Assembly (NCBI GenBank): GCA_038380795.1
Contig: CM076259.1
Location: forward strand, 69,903,741 to 69,967,740
DNA length: 64,000 nt
Source: Pyrocephalus nanus
Lineage: Eukaryota; Chordata; Aves; Passeriformes; Tyrannidae
Reading direction: 5' to 3'
Position numbers and translations under genes: made by a program. The notes under the pieces are model-generated. The model did not search any database and was not told the origin of the DNA. It worked only from the letters and a program-made list of their open reading frames with translations. Positions 47,301 to 61,300 of the stretch are shown here, piece after piece. Within the stretch, counting starts at the first letter, position 1, and each line of letters starts with the position of its first letter.

Positions 47301-50300
47301 ACCAGTGCTATGCCAGTAATCATCTGCAAAGTACCATGCAAGGATTTCCACAGAGCCTGACTCTGGCGTGTCCACTCTTCTCCAGCCTTCGTTCCATCTC
47401 CCTTAGCAGGTGCTTACTGTCGTATGGAGGATCATTGTGGAGAATGTCAACCAGATACTACTCAGCGAGTAGCAGTTGCATTTTACCCTATAATTTCCAT
47501 ACTGTTATAACTTCTCTTAGGATGGGAATATAACTTCTCCATTTTCTCTCTGTATAGTACTTGGTGATTTCTGTACTTTGAAAATAACTACTGTTGCAGT
47601 AATTAACTTCCAATATTAGTTACATAGCATACAAATTTTCAAGATAATTGAGAAGACTAGTTAATGATTTCTGCCAGTATACATAGTTTGATGTCAGTCT
47701 CCTTGTTTATGATATCATTATAACTGACATTTCTAGATTAAGACTACTGGAGGTGTGTCCAAAAGATATAGCCTTTAAGAATTATGAATTTAGGAGCAAT
47801 TTGTAAGTCTTTAATTTTCATCTTTTTTTTTAAAAACAACACATTTGGATCAGAGAGAATCATGACAGAAATTACCTTCTACAGTGTGTTATGAGTTGGA
47901 ATTTAAAAAAGATAAAGCTGAGAAAACATCAATAAAGTATTGTTTGGGTTTTTTTAATGGGAACAAATAATGATAAATATTTTCTTTTTCTTTTCAGAAG
48001 CAAACTAAAAAATAAAGCAATTCCTGTTGCTTTAAGATAAAAACTGAGTGTTATTTTAAAAAAGAATGAAATATTCCTAAACAACTATTTTCAAATTTTC
48101 CTTCTGTTTCAATATCATATGCTCTGCATGTGATTGTGGTCAATGTGATTGTGTCATTTCCACAAAAACCCTTCAGGTAGACCTAGACTGTTTTGTAATG
48201 CTAAATCTCAAATAAGGGGATCAAGATGAGCACATATTCCTGATTGTCCATGCTATTCAACTGTTTAGCCTACACCACCACTCTGCTTTGTACCTTTCTT
48301 ATGTAATTTCAGAACAAATCTGCTTAAAGGTACTTTATCTAAGCCTTATCTAAGATGTTCCATTACTTCCTTATATGAAATAAAACACGCCTGTATATAT
48401 TGACAGTTTAAACTCTTTCCATGCTGGAAAGTATTTCCCTTGATAGAGAAATATAAAAGATGTATAATGTTTGTGAAGTAATGAAATCTGTCATGAAATA
48501 TATACAAATTTTTATTAAGATGCGACTTAATTGGACCATAAATTCTCAATTTTCTCAACTAAGGAGTCACAAAATTTTAATGGAATGTGAAAAAAAAATT
48601 AATGAAACTCATAAGAAAGATAGCATTTCCCTGTCTAGAATTTCTTCTGGTGAAATTGCTTTGAGGTCTCTGTATGGTGGCCTTAATATGAGAGGCCAAC
48701 TCACCTAAGAACAATAAGAAATTTAATTCAGAATTTTTAAAGTTTTGTTTTGATTTTATAGTTTTCTTTATGAAGTATACCTAAAGCAATACCTACATAC
48801 AGTGTCAGGGGCTTTTCTCTCATTGTTTTTATCTGTCCTGACACCAGTGGACTTGTCCTTTTTTTTTTTCTTCTTTTCCCAAGGGATTTGAAACATAATT
48901 GTCTCCTTCATACTAGAAAAAGAAAAAAAATATATTCCCTTCTTTACATTCATGTCCTGTTACAACTTTCATAAAAACTTTGAAGGTACAGTTGTGATGT
49001 ATTTTACCCAATTATGCAATACTGCAAGTGTACTGCACAATAAAAAATATTGTTGCTCAGTTGCTCCTCTCTTTGCAAATAATCTCCAATTGCAAAGAGA
49101 AAGGGGTGTCAATAATTTCAGTACATCACTAGGACAGTTTCACTGTTTACAAGTACGTTTTATTAGATTTTATTTATAGTTCATTACATTGTCTATTTTA
49201 AATGATCTTGTGCTTAAAAGAAGACAAAATTTAAAGTACAGTATATCTCAGAGACTGTTCAAATCTCCCATATTTTCATATTAGAGAATTTCCTATTACA
49301 AAAAATCAGAACTGGACCTCTGCTGACAACAGTCAGAGTTAGCTTACCAAAAAGTGGAAGTAATTTCAAGTGAGCTAGCAATTGTCATGTACTCTTTCAG
49401 AAAAGCTTCACTCATTTGTTACTGATTCAAGATTTGAAGAAGTACAGTTCTCTTTGCGAGTCTTTGAGAGAATTTTTGTTTTGCATTGTTACTTTGATAG
49501 ATTATTATGCTCAAGGGGATGATTAATAGTTCTGCATATTCCTCTCAAAATGAATTATCATTAAGTGTCATGAAGTCGATGAATTATGGTGAAGTAAACT
49601 TGTCAGATGTGAATAGGACTCAATAGTGCTTTTGGAACTGTTGCTCACTAAAGTGCGAATAAGGAAACAGGGAAGACAGTCAGAAATATAGGAAACTCTT
49701 TATCCTTACAGAATATGTTTTCCTTGTTTGAACTTAAGATGACATTTAAGAAAAAAAAGCTTTCTTTTTGCATTTAGGAACATGGAATGAGATTCTGTAT
49801 TTGTTTAGTTTCCTTTATTTTCAAAGCAGTCCTCTCTAGGAAGAGAAGTTGTCTTACATCAAGTAATATGCCTAAAAGCATTCCAATAAACAAACCCAAA
49901 CAAAACAACAAAAACCCACAACATTGAATATATTCTATTTGAAGGTTATATATACTAAACAAAGTTCAGCCTACCCTTCCAAAATTTCATAACAGAAGGA
50001 TATTAATCTTCATTAGGACTTCATTTAATCATTAATGGTGACCTATTACAGGTCATTATTTCCTTTCCGAAATATTTAGCTCTAATTTTATCTTGAGTAC
50101 TCCATAAAAATATGACTACATAAAATCCATGAAAGGTTTTCAGGAAGTCAGAGAGGGAAAGTAAGCATAACATTTCAAAAAATTCTTCAAAATACCCGAG
50201 TTGAGGCAAAGAATGATCTCTTGTTCTTTTCAGTAGCTAGCTACAGTTCAAATCTGGGAACACAGTTCACAGTATAATTTTTATAGGTTATCTGCCTCTC

Positions 50301-52399
50301 TGCAATGTCTGAAAAAGGAGTCAGAGTGACCAAACTTCACTTGAAAATGTATGTTCCCTGCAAAGAGGAGGAAAAGTAGTTTTAGAAAAAAAACCAAAAG
50401 TCCCAAACAAAGAAGCATAGAACTGTAAATCTAACAATCTCTCTACTGCAAGGACTTAAAGAAAACCCTGACTAGCCAGCTACAGAGAGCCTCTAGAAAT
50501 CCTATACATTGACAACTGAGTTTTGATAACATATATAATTTCTTGAGATCCCTGACTTTGTGATTACTGATCAATTTTTTAATCTAAGAAAAAGTTTTAT
50601 AATCTCACCTTGATGTTTTAGCATATCCTGTCTGGCCTCCAGTTGCCCATCTGCAAGATCAAGCATCTCCCTTAGGTCCTTGTTTGTCAGGCTCACATGG
50701 CTCTCTTAGGTACCTAGGTCACCTCAACTGGTATTGGGCACTTTAATGTAGCATATTAATTGAGTCCTCAAACTTACTTTATTATTACAGGACCTTAGTC
50801 CTGTCTGTGAACGCCTACTGTAAAGACACCTGAAAGTACATCTCTCAGTCTGAATGAACTATAACACAGTACTGAGTTCAAACACACGTCCTACTGGAGT
50901 GTTTTACTCTTCTGGAGAGAAAATTGGAGTTCAAGCAGAATACCTTTAAATGGCTTTTGTGCATGACCAGGCAGACAGAAAAAGAACATATATAACAATA
51001 ATTTCAAATATTGTTATTTTTGTTATTTTACTGAATACTTTTTAAAATTTGTTTCTCAGTCAGCATTTTTCTAAAAGAAAAACACTTTCTCTTCCACTAA
51101 GAAACACAGATAGTTATGAGAGGAAGAAAGAAGCTAAGCCATGCCTTGAAGTTGAGCTATTTGTGCATTTAAAAAAAGAGGGGAGGGACTGTATAGAACA
51201 ATTCATGATAATCAAACAGATCAATGGCTCACTTCAGCAGAACAAAAACCTTACAATGAGTGTAACTATAATATAATCTGCATTGTGTATACTATATCAT
51301 ATTTATTTAGCATAATATAAAAATATTTCACCATATCTTATTTTGAATAATAAAATTAATATGATTATCTTTCCATAATTTAGAAGCCTCCTACTATAAA
51401 TAAATAACTTTAAGTAAATATTTGCAAAGTAAAAAAACCTAGAAACTCTTAGTCTTGAGTTTTGTTTAGGAACTATAAGCAACATATATATTATTAGATG
51501 AACATTTTTACAGATCTTATTAGCATAGAAATGAATATTTTATTCATGACTGAATGTGCAGGTCTGTAAAAACCCAACATGACTTCATTGATTTTTATAA
51601 TGGAGGTAAGTAAAGCTTTTCTTCAGGATGCATTTATAACGTAAATGATTCATATGTCATTTTTTCCAGCATAACTCTGAAAAGGTGTTACACTTCAGTG
51701 CCTTTATTGGAACCTTAGAAAATTTTATCTTCCTGTATGACTATCACTTGTACATTTATCTGATTTACTGTGACATCTTTTTCTTATCAGCCTTCTCCCC
51801 CATCTGGCTTAAACCCCATCTTGTTGCTAAACAAGGGTCAGTTTGCTGCAATCATCCACTGGTGGTGGGTGAACACCCCTTCTGCACTTGGCTGTTCTTA
51901 TGCAAATTAGAGATTTCCATCACACACTCAAAAACTCTCCTCCTCCCATTTGACTGAGGGGTGCAAACCTAGTCTCAGCAAAGCACCCTACCGCTTTTGC
52001 AAATGGCTGATTGTTTGAGTCATTAACCTTTAACATTTCAGTCTCTCACAATAAATCAAAAATTGTCAAGGGTAACTTCACAAGAATATCCCAGCACTTG
52101 CAGGCAAATCCTCTCAGGGCCCAAGTCTCTTTTGCTTAAGTATACCCTGATCTCTTCCTCTTTCTCTGATGGTACATCTTCCTTGCTCCAACCTTTCCCG
52201 AATTCTCTGAGATTCCTAAAGGTTGGTCTTGATGGATTGTTCATGCTCTGCTGTACTGTCCATCCAAAAGATATAAGGGGAACTGAAGTCTGATATATGA
52301 AAATAGACAGAAAATTTAAGTTTTATTGGGAAGTATGACTCCTTTATTTTTTATTACAATATTTCCACATCAGAATGAAGTATATTATTGGCAAAATTG
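47301..52399. other. 5.1 kb AT-rich non-coding stretch, nothing recognised
   Basis: No exon, RNA gene or identifiable transposon. Contains an 11-bp inverted repeat at 49,068-49,100 that is not significant on its own. Sequence near 51,790-51,900 weakly resembles an LTR end but was not accepted. Confidence 0.4.
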
Positions 52400-52575
52400 A
52401 ATGCCAAAGAGCAGAGCAAGAAGGGTGCCCGGGGTCTCTCCTGGGGCATATTTACCAGGGCAGCAGGCCGGTGAATCTCACTCCTTCTATAATGAGAGGA
52501 GAGTAGAGGAAAGGAAAGAGCATACTAGCTTTCTGGTTCCAGACCACAATGATATTGCAGTGTTTATTAAAAAAT
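52400..52575 (-). mobile_element. Possible LTR R-U5 fragment
   Basis: On the minus strand AATAAACACTGCAATA is followed by 'ggtctggaaccagaaagctag' and 'gagtgagattcaccggcctgctgccc'. This arrangement (poly(A) signal, short spacer, GC-richer tail) resembles R-U5 of a retroviral LTR. The segment carries CpGs and is GC-richer than its flanks. No TATA box or matching LTR end was found, so this is a tentative call. Confidence 0.3.
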
Positions 52576-54499
52576 ATGAGTCATAAAATCTCTGTGGTCA
52601 TATTTTCAATATTCCTGTTTTCCTGTATGTATTTTCCTTGGCATCTATACTGACTTCTTTTCTTTTAAAGAATTGCATTTTGCATTCCTGACACAAGTGT
52701 GAAAATAACTGGGTTTCATAGAACTGAAATAGGAGTTTATTGTAATTATATTAAAGCACTTGGCTTTTAATCAAAAGTTGCTGCAAGTTCTTCAATTACC
52801 TCTGTTTTGAAGCATGTATAAGGATTTATGTTCATATTAAGCAGCACGGGGTTTTTCTGGCAAGCAAAGTATGGGAAGGGATCAAAAGCATTTTTGTATT
52901 CAAACCAAACATTGAAATTGATAAATTAATATATTTCCAGATTTCACATATCTAGATTTCAGATGATAAGCAAATACAGTAACAGACTGAGAAACTTAGA
53001 TGCAAAAAATTGCTTTATATGAATAATTAGAGATAATGAGTTCATGTTGCTTCAGACATGTCTGTTCATGTTCCGCCTTTGAGCTGATGGAAGCGAAATA
53101 AAAAAATTAAATACTGGACAGCTCCTTGCCTTCCCAAAGGCTAGAAACTGCTACATTTTTACTAAAAGAAATATGCCACCAGAGTATATATAATTAAAAT
53201 ATATTATCATAAAGTTTCTGACTTCTATGAAGTGTTAGCAAAGTCAAATCCATCGTTTTGATGGTACATCATGTATGATAGCTATAGATCTCAGTCCTTT
53301 TGTAATTAGCAAGTTTATGAGGAAGTAATGGGCCATTATTCTCTACTGAATTGTTTGAAATTTGTCCTGTCTTTAGAAAGGGTGACTTTCAAATTCACAG
53401 TATATTGGTAGGTGTGTTTTGAATTTGGATGTTCTGAAATCAATCAGGGTGATAGCAACAGTAGAACAAAACACAAAAAAACTTACAATCTTTACAATAA
53501 TTCAGATTTTTAAACAATTTTAAATCTTTTAAATTATGAAACTTTCCCCTCAGCTCCTTAAGATAAATAACTTTTTTTCTCTCTTTCAAGTTTTCTTTTT
53601 CTCTTTTGCTTTCTATTGCAGAAACTAAAAAAAAAAACCCCACATTTGATTTCAGTGATTTTATGTACATACAAAGTGCTGTTGAGAAAGTATACTAACA
53701 AAGAACTACAAGTTTTTTTAATGTGAAGAAAGATCTGATGGTTTGACATGAAAACATATGAACTGAAACCAGAAATATGGATATGTTTTAAAGACAGCGT
53801 GATTATATTTCAAAATTAACACACTCAAAGACAAATTGTAGCCGGTAAGGAGAAGTTGTGGGGTTCAGCTTGAATGAACCTTTACTGACTTGAAAAAAAC
53901 CCCATATTAGTACTACTCAGCTATCTACCCATGGGTGTGTTATTTTTACCTGCATGTAAATGACACGTTGCATTCAGATTTTTTTTTCTGGTATTATAAA
54001 ATAGGGTTCTACTGCCTTTGCCATCTTCATGATCACATTCTCATAATTGATTTTTTCCAGTGCCCACATTCTAAAATTCCTAATATATTGCTATTGTTTC
54101 ATTCATATTACCCTCAGGCCAGATTCAGTTTCTTTTGAACTGTTATTGAAAAAGAATGTTGAAATACAGATGAAATTTGCCTGTATGCTAATCAAAAGTA
54201 CAGGAATTTTGTTAAGCAATGTGTACCACATTTGGTTACAATGTTATTTTATATTTAAGGTAATGTAAAAATCAGACTGAGAAGAGTTTTCAAATAAATC
54301 TTTTATTTATGCTGTGAATAGTGCTTTTACCAATGGACAGTAGCTAGCATTTTTACTGCTTTTGGAATTCTGTTTAATTTCTTTGTATTAGAATTCACGT
54401 TTGTTTACTTAATTCAAGCAGATTATTTCCTCCTGAAAACCTGCTGTAATTACTAGAAACAATATATGTGTACATTATATACAGTAAATTTCATTTTTT
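52576..54499. other. AT-rich non-coding stretch, nothing recognised
   Basis: No exon, RNA gene or identifiable repeat seen. Confidence 0.5.
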
Positions 54500-54870
54500 C
54501 AGCCTGGAGAAGAAAAGACTCCAAGGACACCTTATTGTGGCCTTTCAGTTCAAATGAAAAAGGGAGAAAAACTTTTCATCAGGGTCTGTAGCAACAGGGC
54601 AAGTGTCAGAGTTTTAAAATGAAATATTTTAGGTTTGGAATGGACATAGAGAATACCTTTTTTTTTTTATTATGAGGGTAGTGAGACACTGGGAAAGATT
54701 TTCCAGAGAAGTCATGGAGGCACTGTCATAGGTAGTTCTGGGTCATGTTGGACGTGGTGTTGAGTAACCTTATCTACTGGAAGATGTTACTGCAAAGGGG
54801 GTTAAAATAGATGATCTTTAAGGTCCCCTCCAATCAAAACCCTCCTATGATTATGTGATTCTAAGATTAC
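54500..54870 (+). mobile_element. CR1 LINE 3'-end fragment
   Basis: Starts with 'cagcctggagaagaaaagactcc', the F-S-L-E-K-R-R-L block. It continues through 'cactgggaaagattttccagagaagtcatggag' (the H-W-x-R-L-P-R-E-V block) and ends with 'gatgatctttaaggtcccctccaatc' and octamer-like 'cctatgattatgtgattct'. That is the CR1 3' UTR and terminus. It is heavily diverged and 5'-truncated, as most CR1 copies are. Confidence 0.85.
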
Positions 54871-55019
54871 AGTCTCACTTTCTCACACTCTTCAGCTGTA
54901 TAGTTTCATTAGATGATTTCAGCAGTTTGGTTCATAAGTTAAATAAACCAGCTGTTTTTAAATATAAGAAACTCTGATAAGCTTTGAGTGAGTGACCAGA
55001 TTTGAATGGACAATATATG
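54871..55019. other. Spacer between two CR1 fragments
   Basis: About 150 bp of AT-rich sequence between the 3' end of the plus-strand CR1 and the minus-strand CR1. Confidence 0.5.
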
Positions 55020-55345
55020 CCCATATATATTACTCTCCAAGGGCAGTACACAGCATTTCTTGCAGTTGAACTTTATGAGATTCTACTTAGCCCATTTCCT
55101 CAGCCTGTTCAGGTCCTTCTAGATGGCAACATACTCATCCCACATATCTACACTGAGTTTTGTAGTGCTTGCAATCTTGCTGAGGGTGCAGTTTGTCCTG
55201 TCACTCAGGTCATTAATGATGACTTTAAACAGTGCCAAATTATTGATCCCTGGGACACACCATTGGTGACTGAGGTCCAGCTGGACTTGATGTTGCTGAT
55301 CACAGCCATCTGAGCTTATCAGTTCTGATAATTTTCAATCCAAGA
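55020..55345 (-). mobile_element. Minus-strand CR1 LINE fragment, RT core
   Basis: On the minus strand the order is a degraded G-V-P-Q-G block, I-I-N-D-L-S-D (I-N-D-L-D block), C-T-L-S-K-I-A-S-T-T-K-L at the FADDTKL position, and K-D-L-N-R-L-R-K-W (D-L-D-R-L-x-x-W block). Then come 'agaatctcataaagttcaac' (N-L-I-K-F-N) and a degraded C-C-V-L-P-L. Both catalytic Asp residues of FADD are lost. The fragment is internal, with no 3' UTR. Confidence 0.8.
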
Positions 55346-58300
55346 CTGAAACTTGGATCTAAGACAGTGATATTCACTGTCTATTTTCTTATTTTAAAAT
55401 AACATATGGATGATAACAGTAGAAAACTTCTTATTGATCTCCTGGCTTGAGCTATTTAGCACTGGTTAGGGACAACAGCTAAGTTGCTAGAAAATGGTCT
55501 TGGCTTATTGGGAATACAGTTTAGTTTAACCTCCTTAGCCTGATGAAAATGGTCACGCAATTGAAGCAAGATTTATATTAATCAGAAACATTCAAATTAT
55601 TTTTATTTTTTATTATTGCAAAAGATTATTTCCTCGAGTCTTATAAGTTTTTCTAGTTATTTGACTAGAAGTTATTTGACTAGTAGTTAAGATCATCATT
55701 CTGTAGAGACAAATTTTTAAATTGTGTATTTTCTGACTTCTTGCTTGAGTCATATTGAAAAAAGCTAAATCAAGTATAAGTGTCTAATAGTAATTGCATC
55801 TAGATTCAAAATGCTTGTGCATCAGCTTGTGTATGTGACTCCCTGCACATTTTGTTCTCATTAAAATGTCTCACAGAATCTGCTTTGAATAAAACAAACT
55901 AAATAACAAAGCCATGCTTGAGATTAATCCTTCTTTTGGAAGAAACACTTAATAGGGATACACATATGAAATCTACTCAGTCTGTCCACAATAATATTCG
56001 TGATCTTTATTAAGTATATGAAAACATAAAGGTATGAAATGTAGTTTGCATTTTCCTTTCCATAAACTAGCACAACATTTAATGAGCTATGAAACTCCCT
56101 CAAAATTTACATCAGTTTAAAAGGCAAGTTTGAAGAAGTTGAGTTTCACTGCTGACAGTAAACAAATTCATACAGAAGAAATTCTGCATTTGACTAATAT
56201 GGTGAATTAAATTTCAGTCTCACAGACATTTATTTGCCTATTTCAATTTTTTAATAACTTAAACCCAATATTATTAAAATACCAGAGAATTCTGACGGTA
56301 TTTTTAAAAGATCTTTTAAATCAAAAGCTGATCATATATATAAAAGTATATACATACACATTGTCCTGATACTTCATAGCAATTATGGTGCTTTCACAGC
56401 ATAGATATGCTGATGATGTGTCCTCTGTTACTTGCCCTGGGCTAGTGCCAATTCTGAGTGCCTTATCAGGGTAAACCCTGAACATGCCAGAAAAATCAGG
56501 TGTATGGCTGGAATTACAGTACAGATGATTAGTGAAATCTGGTGTGTAATGTGCCATGTTTTAAGAAAAATGACCCTAGATGTACTAAAACCAGCGAGGT
56601 ACCTTTAATTTAATCTCCTGGCCTTCTGAAAGTATAGTGCACACCTCAGAGGACACTGGTGGTCTCAGCAAACTGGCTTCTGATAATTCAGTATCAACCT
56701 TGAACATAGCAGGCAAATGCAGAACAAAAGTTATCTCAAATGTCAAAATCCAAAAAACACTTTGAAGGAGTCTTAACTTAGAATTAAGGTAATAAAGACA
56801 GTTTGGGAAGGAAGACTTCTTTGCCCTAGGATGAGAGAGTGATTATCAGTCTGGATGATATAAAAATGGAAATCCTATGGGCTGAGTGATTTTTTTCTGT
56901 CAGCAGATGACTTAGGTAGTAAACTCTGTGAATGAGCTTATTCTAGGTAAAGGATAAGCGATTTTGAACATAAAACTAAATGCTGGCTGCTTGCCTTGAT
57001 CAAAAAGTTTTAGGGGTGTAGACTCTTGCAGCGATTATAATTGAATCAGAACTACTTAAAGTTCATCTAGTTCTAACAGGAAATATTTTGAAAGACACTT
57101 GTCATGGGAAATTAGCAAGATAATTAGAAACAGAAAAAGAAAATAATTTGCAAAGTCATCTGATACCTATAAAATAACATTCAACAGAGAACAATATGCA
57201 ATATTTCAATTCTGTTCATTTCTTAAGAAGTAAAGACCCATCAGCTGAAAGTCCTTTACAGTTTCACTTTCTCCTGTCTTCTTGCTCAAACCCTTGTTCA
57301 AAGATAAACAGCTAATGTAATGTGACAACTGTTTGAACTGGAAAGTACAGAGTGTATCTAGATCATGACATTCCTCTCTGAATCAAAGAAAAAAATGCCC
57401 TTTTTGAAAATCAGAGAGATTATTCGGTGGGAAGGAAGCAAAAAGAAATAAACCAGGCAGCTTAATTTACATTCATCCTGCATTAACTGAGCACCAGTTG
57501 ATGTACTTAAATTATGAGCTTAGCTCATTTACACTTTCCTAACCTCACAAAAGAGTTAGGTATCTCCAGAGGAGAATTTAGGTTTTAAATTTAAAACACT
57601 TTTTGTAAAAAATAAGGCTGGATTAACTCTGTTCCTTGGTTAGCTTTTTTTGATATTTACCTAAAACACCTTCAGATTCCCTTTTTTTCCCCCAGTATCT
57701 TTTATGTCATAATTTTAGTTTCAAACTTTATTTAGGCTATCATTACCTTCATTAAAAGCTGTAGACAAGAAACTTCTCTTGCCTTCAGTATAATTTACTT
57801 TGGCTTCCAATTCCTGTGAAAGAAATATATATGGAAATTTGAAACTATTTTTCACCACTTTCAGATGTATACATGTGCTCTGTTCTCGTTTTTGGTCATA
57901 TAACTGAATTTACATGTCTTGTACAAATGGAATTTTAATTTCTGGTGTTTAATGAGAATTTGAAGTATAAACAAATTATAAGAAATATAATATTTCAGTT
58001 AGTTGCCAGTTTAATAACAGGTAAGTAGTGAGTAATTTACAGGAATTTCTTTGTTTGAATGACACTTTTTGGAAGTCTTGGTCCTATGCATACCAGTGCT
58101 CAGTAATGATTTGCGTACTAAAATGTAGCTCTAAAATGATATCATCAGGTCCTTTTAGATTAAGGGCTTGAAGACATAGACCATGAAATAGACTTTTATC
58201 AATCTGCCTCTAAATGTCTATGAATCACTTATTACGTCAAAGCAGTTCTATTGCATTTGAGAATGTCTTGCCTGATTCATGGAAATGACAAACTCTTATG

Positions 58301-61300
58301 CTTCACCTGTGATCAAGAGTTGTGCGTGAAACAGCCGTCCAGCGGCAGCCACCATCCTGAGGCAGAACATAAGCAGCTATGCTTATTCTTGTCTCACTTT
58401 GCAGACTCAACAAACACAATAATGTCTCCACCTCTCCCTTTATCTCCTCAGGACACAATTTGCTCCATGTGATGAGCCAATGGAGGAGTGAAAGTGCTAC
58501 CTGAATACTCTAAATACAGTATGTGCAATTGCCCCCTTGATTGTGCAAACAAACACCCTTCCTGTAAGTAAGATTTAGAAAGCTACAAAAGACCCATGGA
58601 AAGCTAACACTGGTAAAGCTTGCTGTGGAGGTAAGTCCAGATTAATTCTTCCTCACTGTCTACACTCTTCTATATTTAAATTGTGAAGTAAGAAAGTATG
58701 ATTTATGATTGGGAAGAGATATTTTCATTAAAATTGCATCTTCATGAGATGTGGACCACTGGTAAAGTGGAAAAGAAAAAAAAATTAGAAATCAGTCATT
58801 TTAAAAATCCAAACCATCTTGTCTAGCCTGTGGTTTTGATAAGAAAGTTTAGACCTAATGACCCTTGGTAGTCTACATGGTATTCTACAATTTTATGAAT
58901 ACTTAGCTTCACTCAATTGAATCTAAACAATTTTTTTTTTAATGTCACATTGAAGTACGTGATGCTAAAATTCTGCATACTGTGCCAAAACTTATTAAAA
59001 AGTGTCATTTTTCTGGACATTTAACAATGGGTTTTCAGGGTAGTTCAGCTAAAGTGCCTGTCATGATTCTCCAGATCTTGTAAGTCTGTTTCAGACAGGC
59101 TGCATTTATAGCAGAGAGCATGTAATTTTCCAAAATACACTTTATTCAAGCCTGGGACAGAAACAGGCTTACAGAACATTTGAGTTTCAAGCTGTCAATG
59201 AGCATCAGTTCTCACACCTCACCAGCCTTCATATTTGGCTTCTTGAGAGTTGATTCTTCCTATTTAGATACTTTTAAGCTACCCAATCAGTTTCTGTATG
59301 TCTGTGAATTTTTTAATAGCTGTTCTAGCAGCTGCTTTCATCTTGGTTGGCGTGGAAAAGATATGACTACAAAATAGATGCACTTTTTGTTATAGTAAGT
59401 TCTAACCAGCCTTTCCTAATAACATTTATCTACTCGTATTTTGAATGCTGCAGCTTTGAAAGAAGCATAAAAAAGAGTACAACTGAAGAAGAGACTTAGT
59501 GTACAAACTTGGTCTTTCTCTTATCTTTCCTTCATCACACTATGCACTTCCTCCTAGCTAGGAGAATATAATATGGTTTGCAAAATCAAAGACTCGAAAG
59601 ATTGGAAAAGCTGAAATAGAAATTGTGCATTTTCATCGTGATACTCTCTGTAGCTGATTAATCACATCTGCCATTAAATGTGCATATTTAATGTAAAATT
59701 TATCAATGCTGTACATCAGTTCACATTTTAATCTGCATGCTGTGCAGTATAAAATTGCAGTTCTTAAAAAGCATTGTGTAAACTTCACCTGCACATTTAG
59801 AAGCCTAGGTGACCATCACTGATTTCACTTTAAAACCTTTCAGCTGCAGATGGAACCTGAATCTTTCTTTGACAGATGCTGAGATGGTAAGGTGCCTAGC
59901 ATTTCTTTTTTAGGCAAGACTGAAGTTATCATGTGATTCAGGAGTTTTTTGAACAGCTCTTTCTAGAAAGGTGAATCATACCTGCTTGTGCTACAAAGAG
60001 CAAAAGGACTTGAAGGACTCCATGCATGTCTCCTTGACATGGGCAAATTTCTGGGAAAGAAACAAATATAAATTCTTTTTGTTTTCATCTGTAATTGAAT
60101 GCAAAATAGAAAATACACAAATAAAATAATGCAATGTAAACTAACTCTGGAAGATAAAAAATAGACTACATTACATCTTAAAAGTAGACACTAAAAGAGT
60201 TAGTTCACAGGACATGCAAGAATGATATAATTTTTAAAATGAAGACATAAGGATTAGGATAGTGCTAGATGGAAGTGTTACAGTAACATTAGAATTCAGG
60301 AAAAATGCAATGCTTCAGCAAGCTAGGAAAAGGCAAGGTCAAATATGTTTGTGACAAGACAGTAAAAAGAACAAGACATATTTTATTTTTCTGTTAATTT
60401 TAAATTATATTGTGAAGTGGTAAAAAACTCTTCTAATTGTCTCCTCATTTACATTTGCATTGTGTGTATGCATTTGTTTATGTGTATCTGTGATGAGCAT
60501 AGGTAAGGTAATTTAAATCCAACTTTTCTGAATTCTCTGATTTTTTTAATTTACTTTAAAAATTTTTTGGTAGCAATAGTGCTTTTTGGTATATTTTAAT
60601 TTTAAAAAGAGTTACTACTATTGCTTGTTGTCAGGATTGATTTGAAAAAAACCTTAATTTATTTTCATGCCAAAAAAAATTTTGTTATTTCTGTCCTCAT
60701 TTTGCAGCCTGTTTTAGGAAGTTATTAAGAACTACAGACTGACCAAAAAATTCTGACAAGAAACAATCCTCAAGAAAAAAAATAATAATTCTCTCTCAAA
60801 AATGCAGTGTGGGAAAAAACCCCAAGACAATCTAACAACAATAAAACCAAATAAAAACCCCAAACAAACACACAAACATTGAACCAACCAAAAAGTCGTC
60901 CATTATGAAGGAAAGCTGATTTAGAAGTAGGAATTTACATGTATTATTTGCTGAGTCTGAATCCTCACTTATTTTAGCACATAAAAAAGTCAAGAAACGT
61001 CAGATATTATGAAATTCACAAACATCAAAACTTGTCAATAAATTATAAAATGTTGCTGAATAAGCACAAAAGAAGACAAAACTCTGAAATAAAACTGTAT
61101 TAATCAGAGATTAGTGCATTAATCAAATTCTACTAGCTGTTGATTAGACAGTAGTCAGCATGGGAGAAAGTTTTAGCAGTATATGTGAAGTACATTTATT
61201 TTTGGTTCACTTTTGATATCCTATAATTTGTCTTTGCAGGGAGTAGAAGTATCATTGCAATCTGTGGTATCTGCAATATTAACTGAATGGTGCACTCAGG

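Noticed and set aside
49068..49100. 11-bp inverted repeat with TTTGCAAAT-like octamer
   Set aside because: Expected about once by chance at this spacing in AT-rich DNA. No further support.
51785..51900. Sequence weakly resembling the 3' end of a family A LTR ('ggcttaaaccccatcttgttgctaaac')
   Set aside because: The match does not continue into the expected downstream blocks.
58251..58472. Open frame with a Cys-rich start, considered as an exon
   Set aside because: No recognised domain. Splice-like signals are weak and the frame is short.
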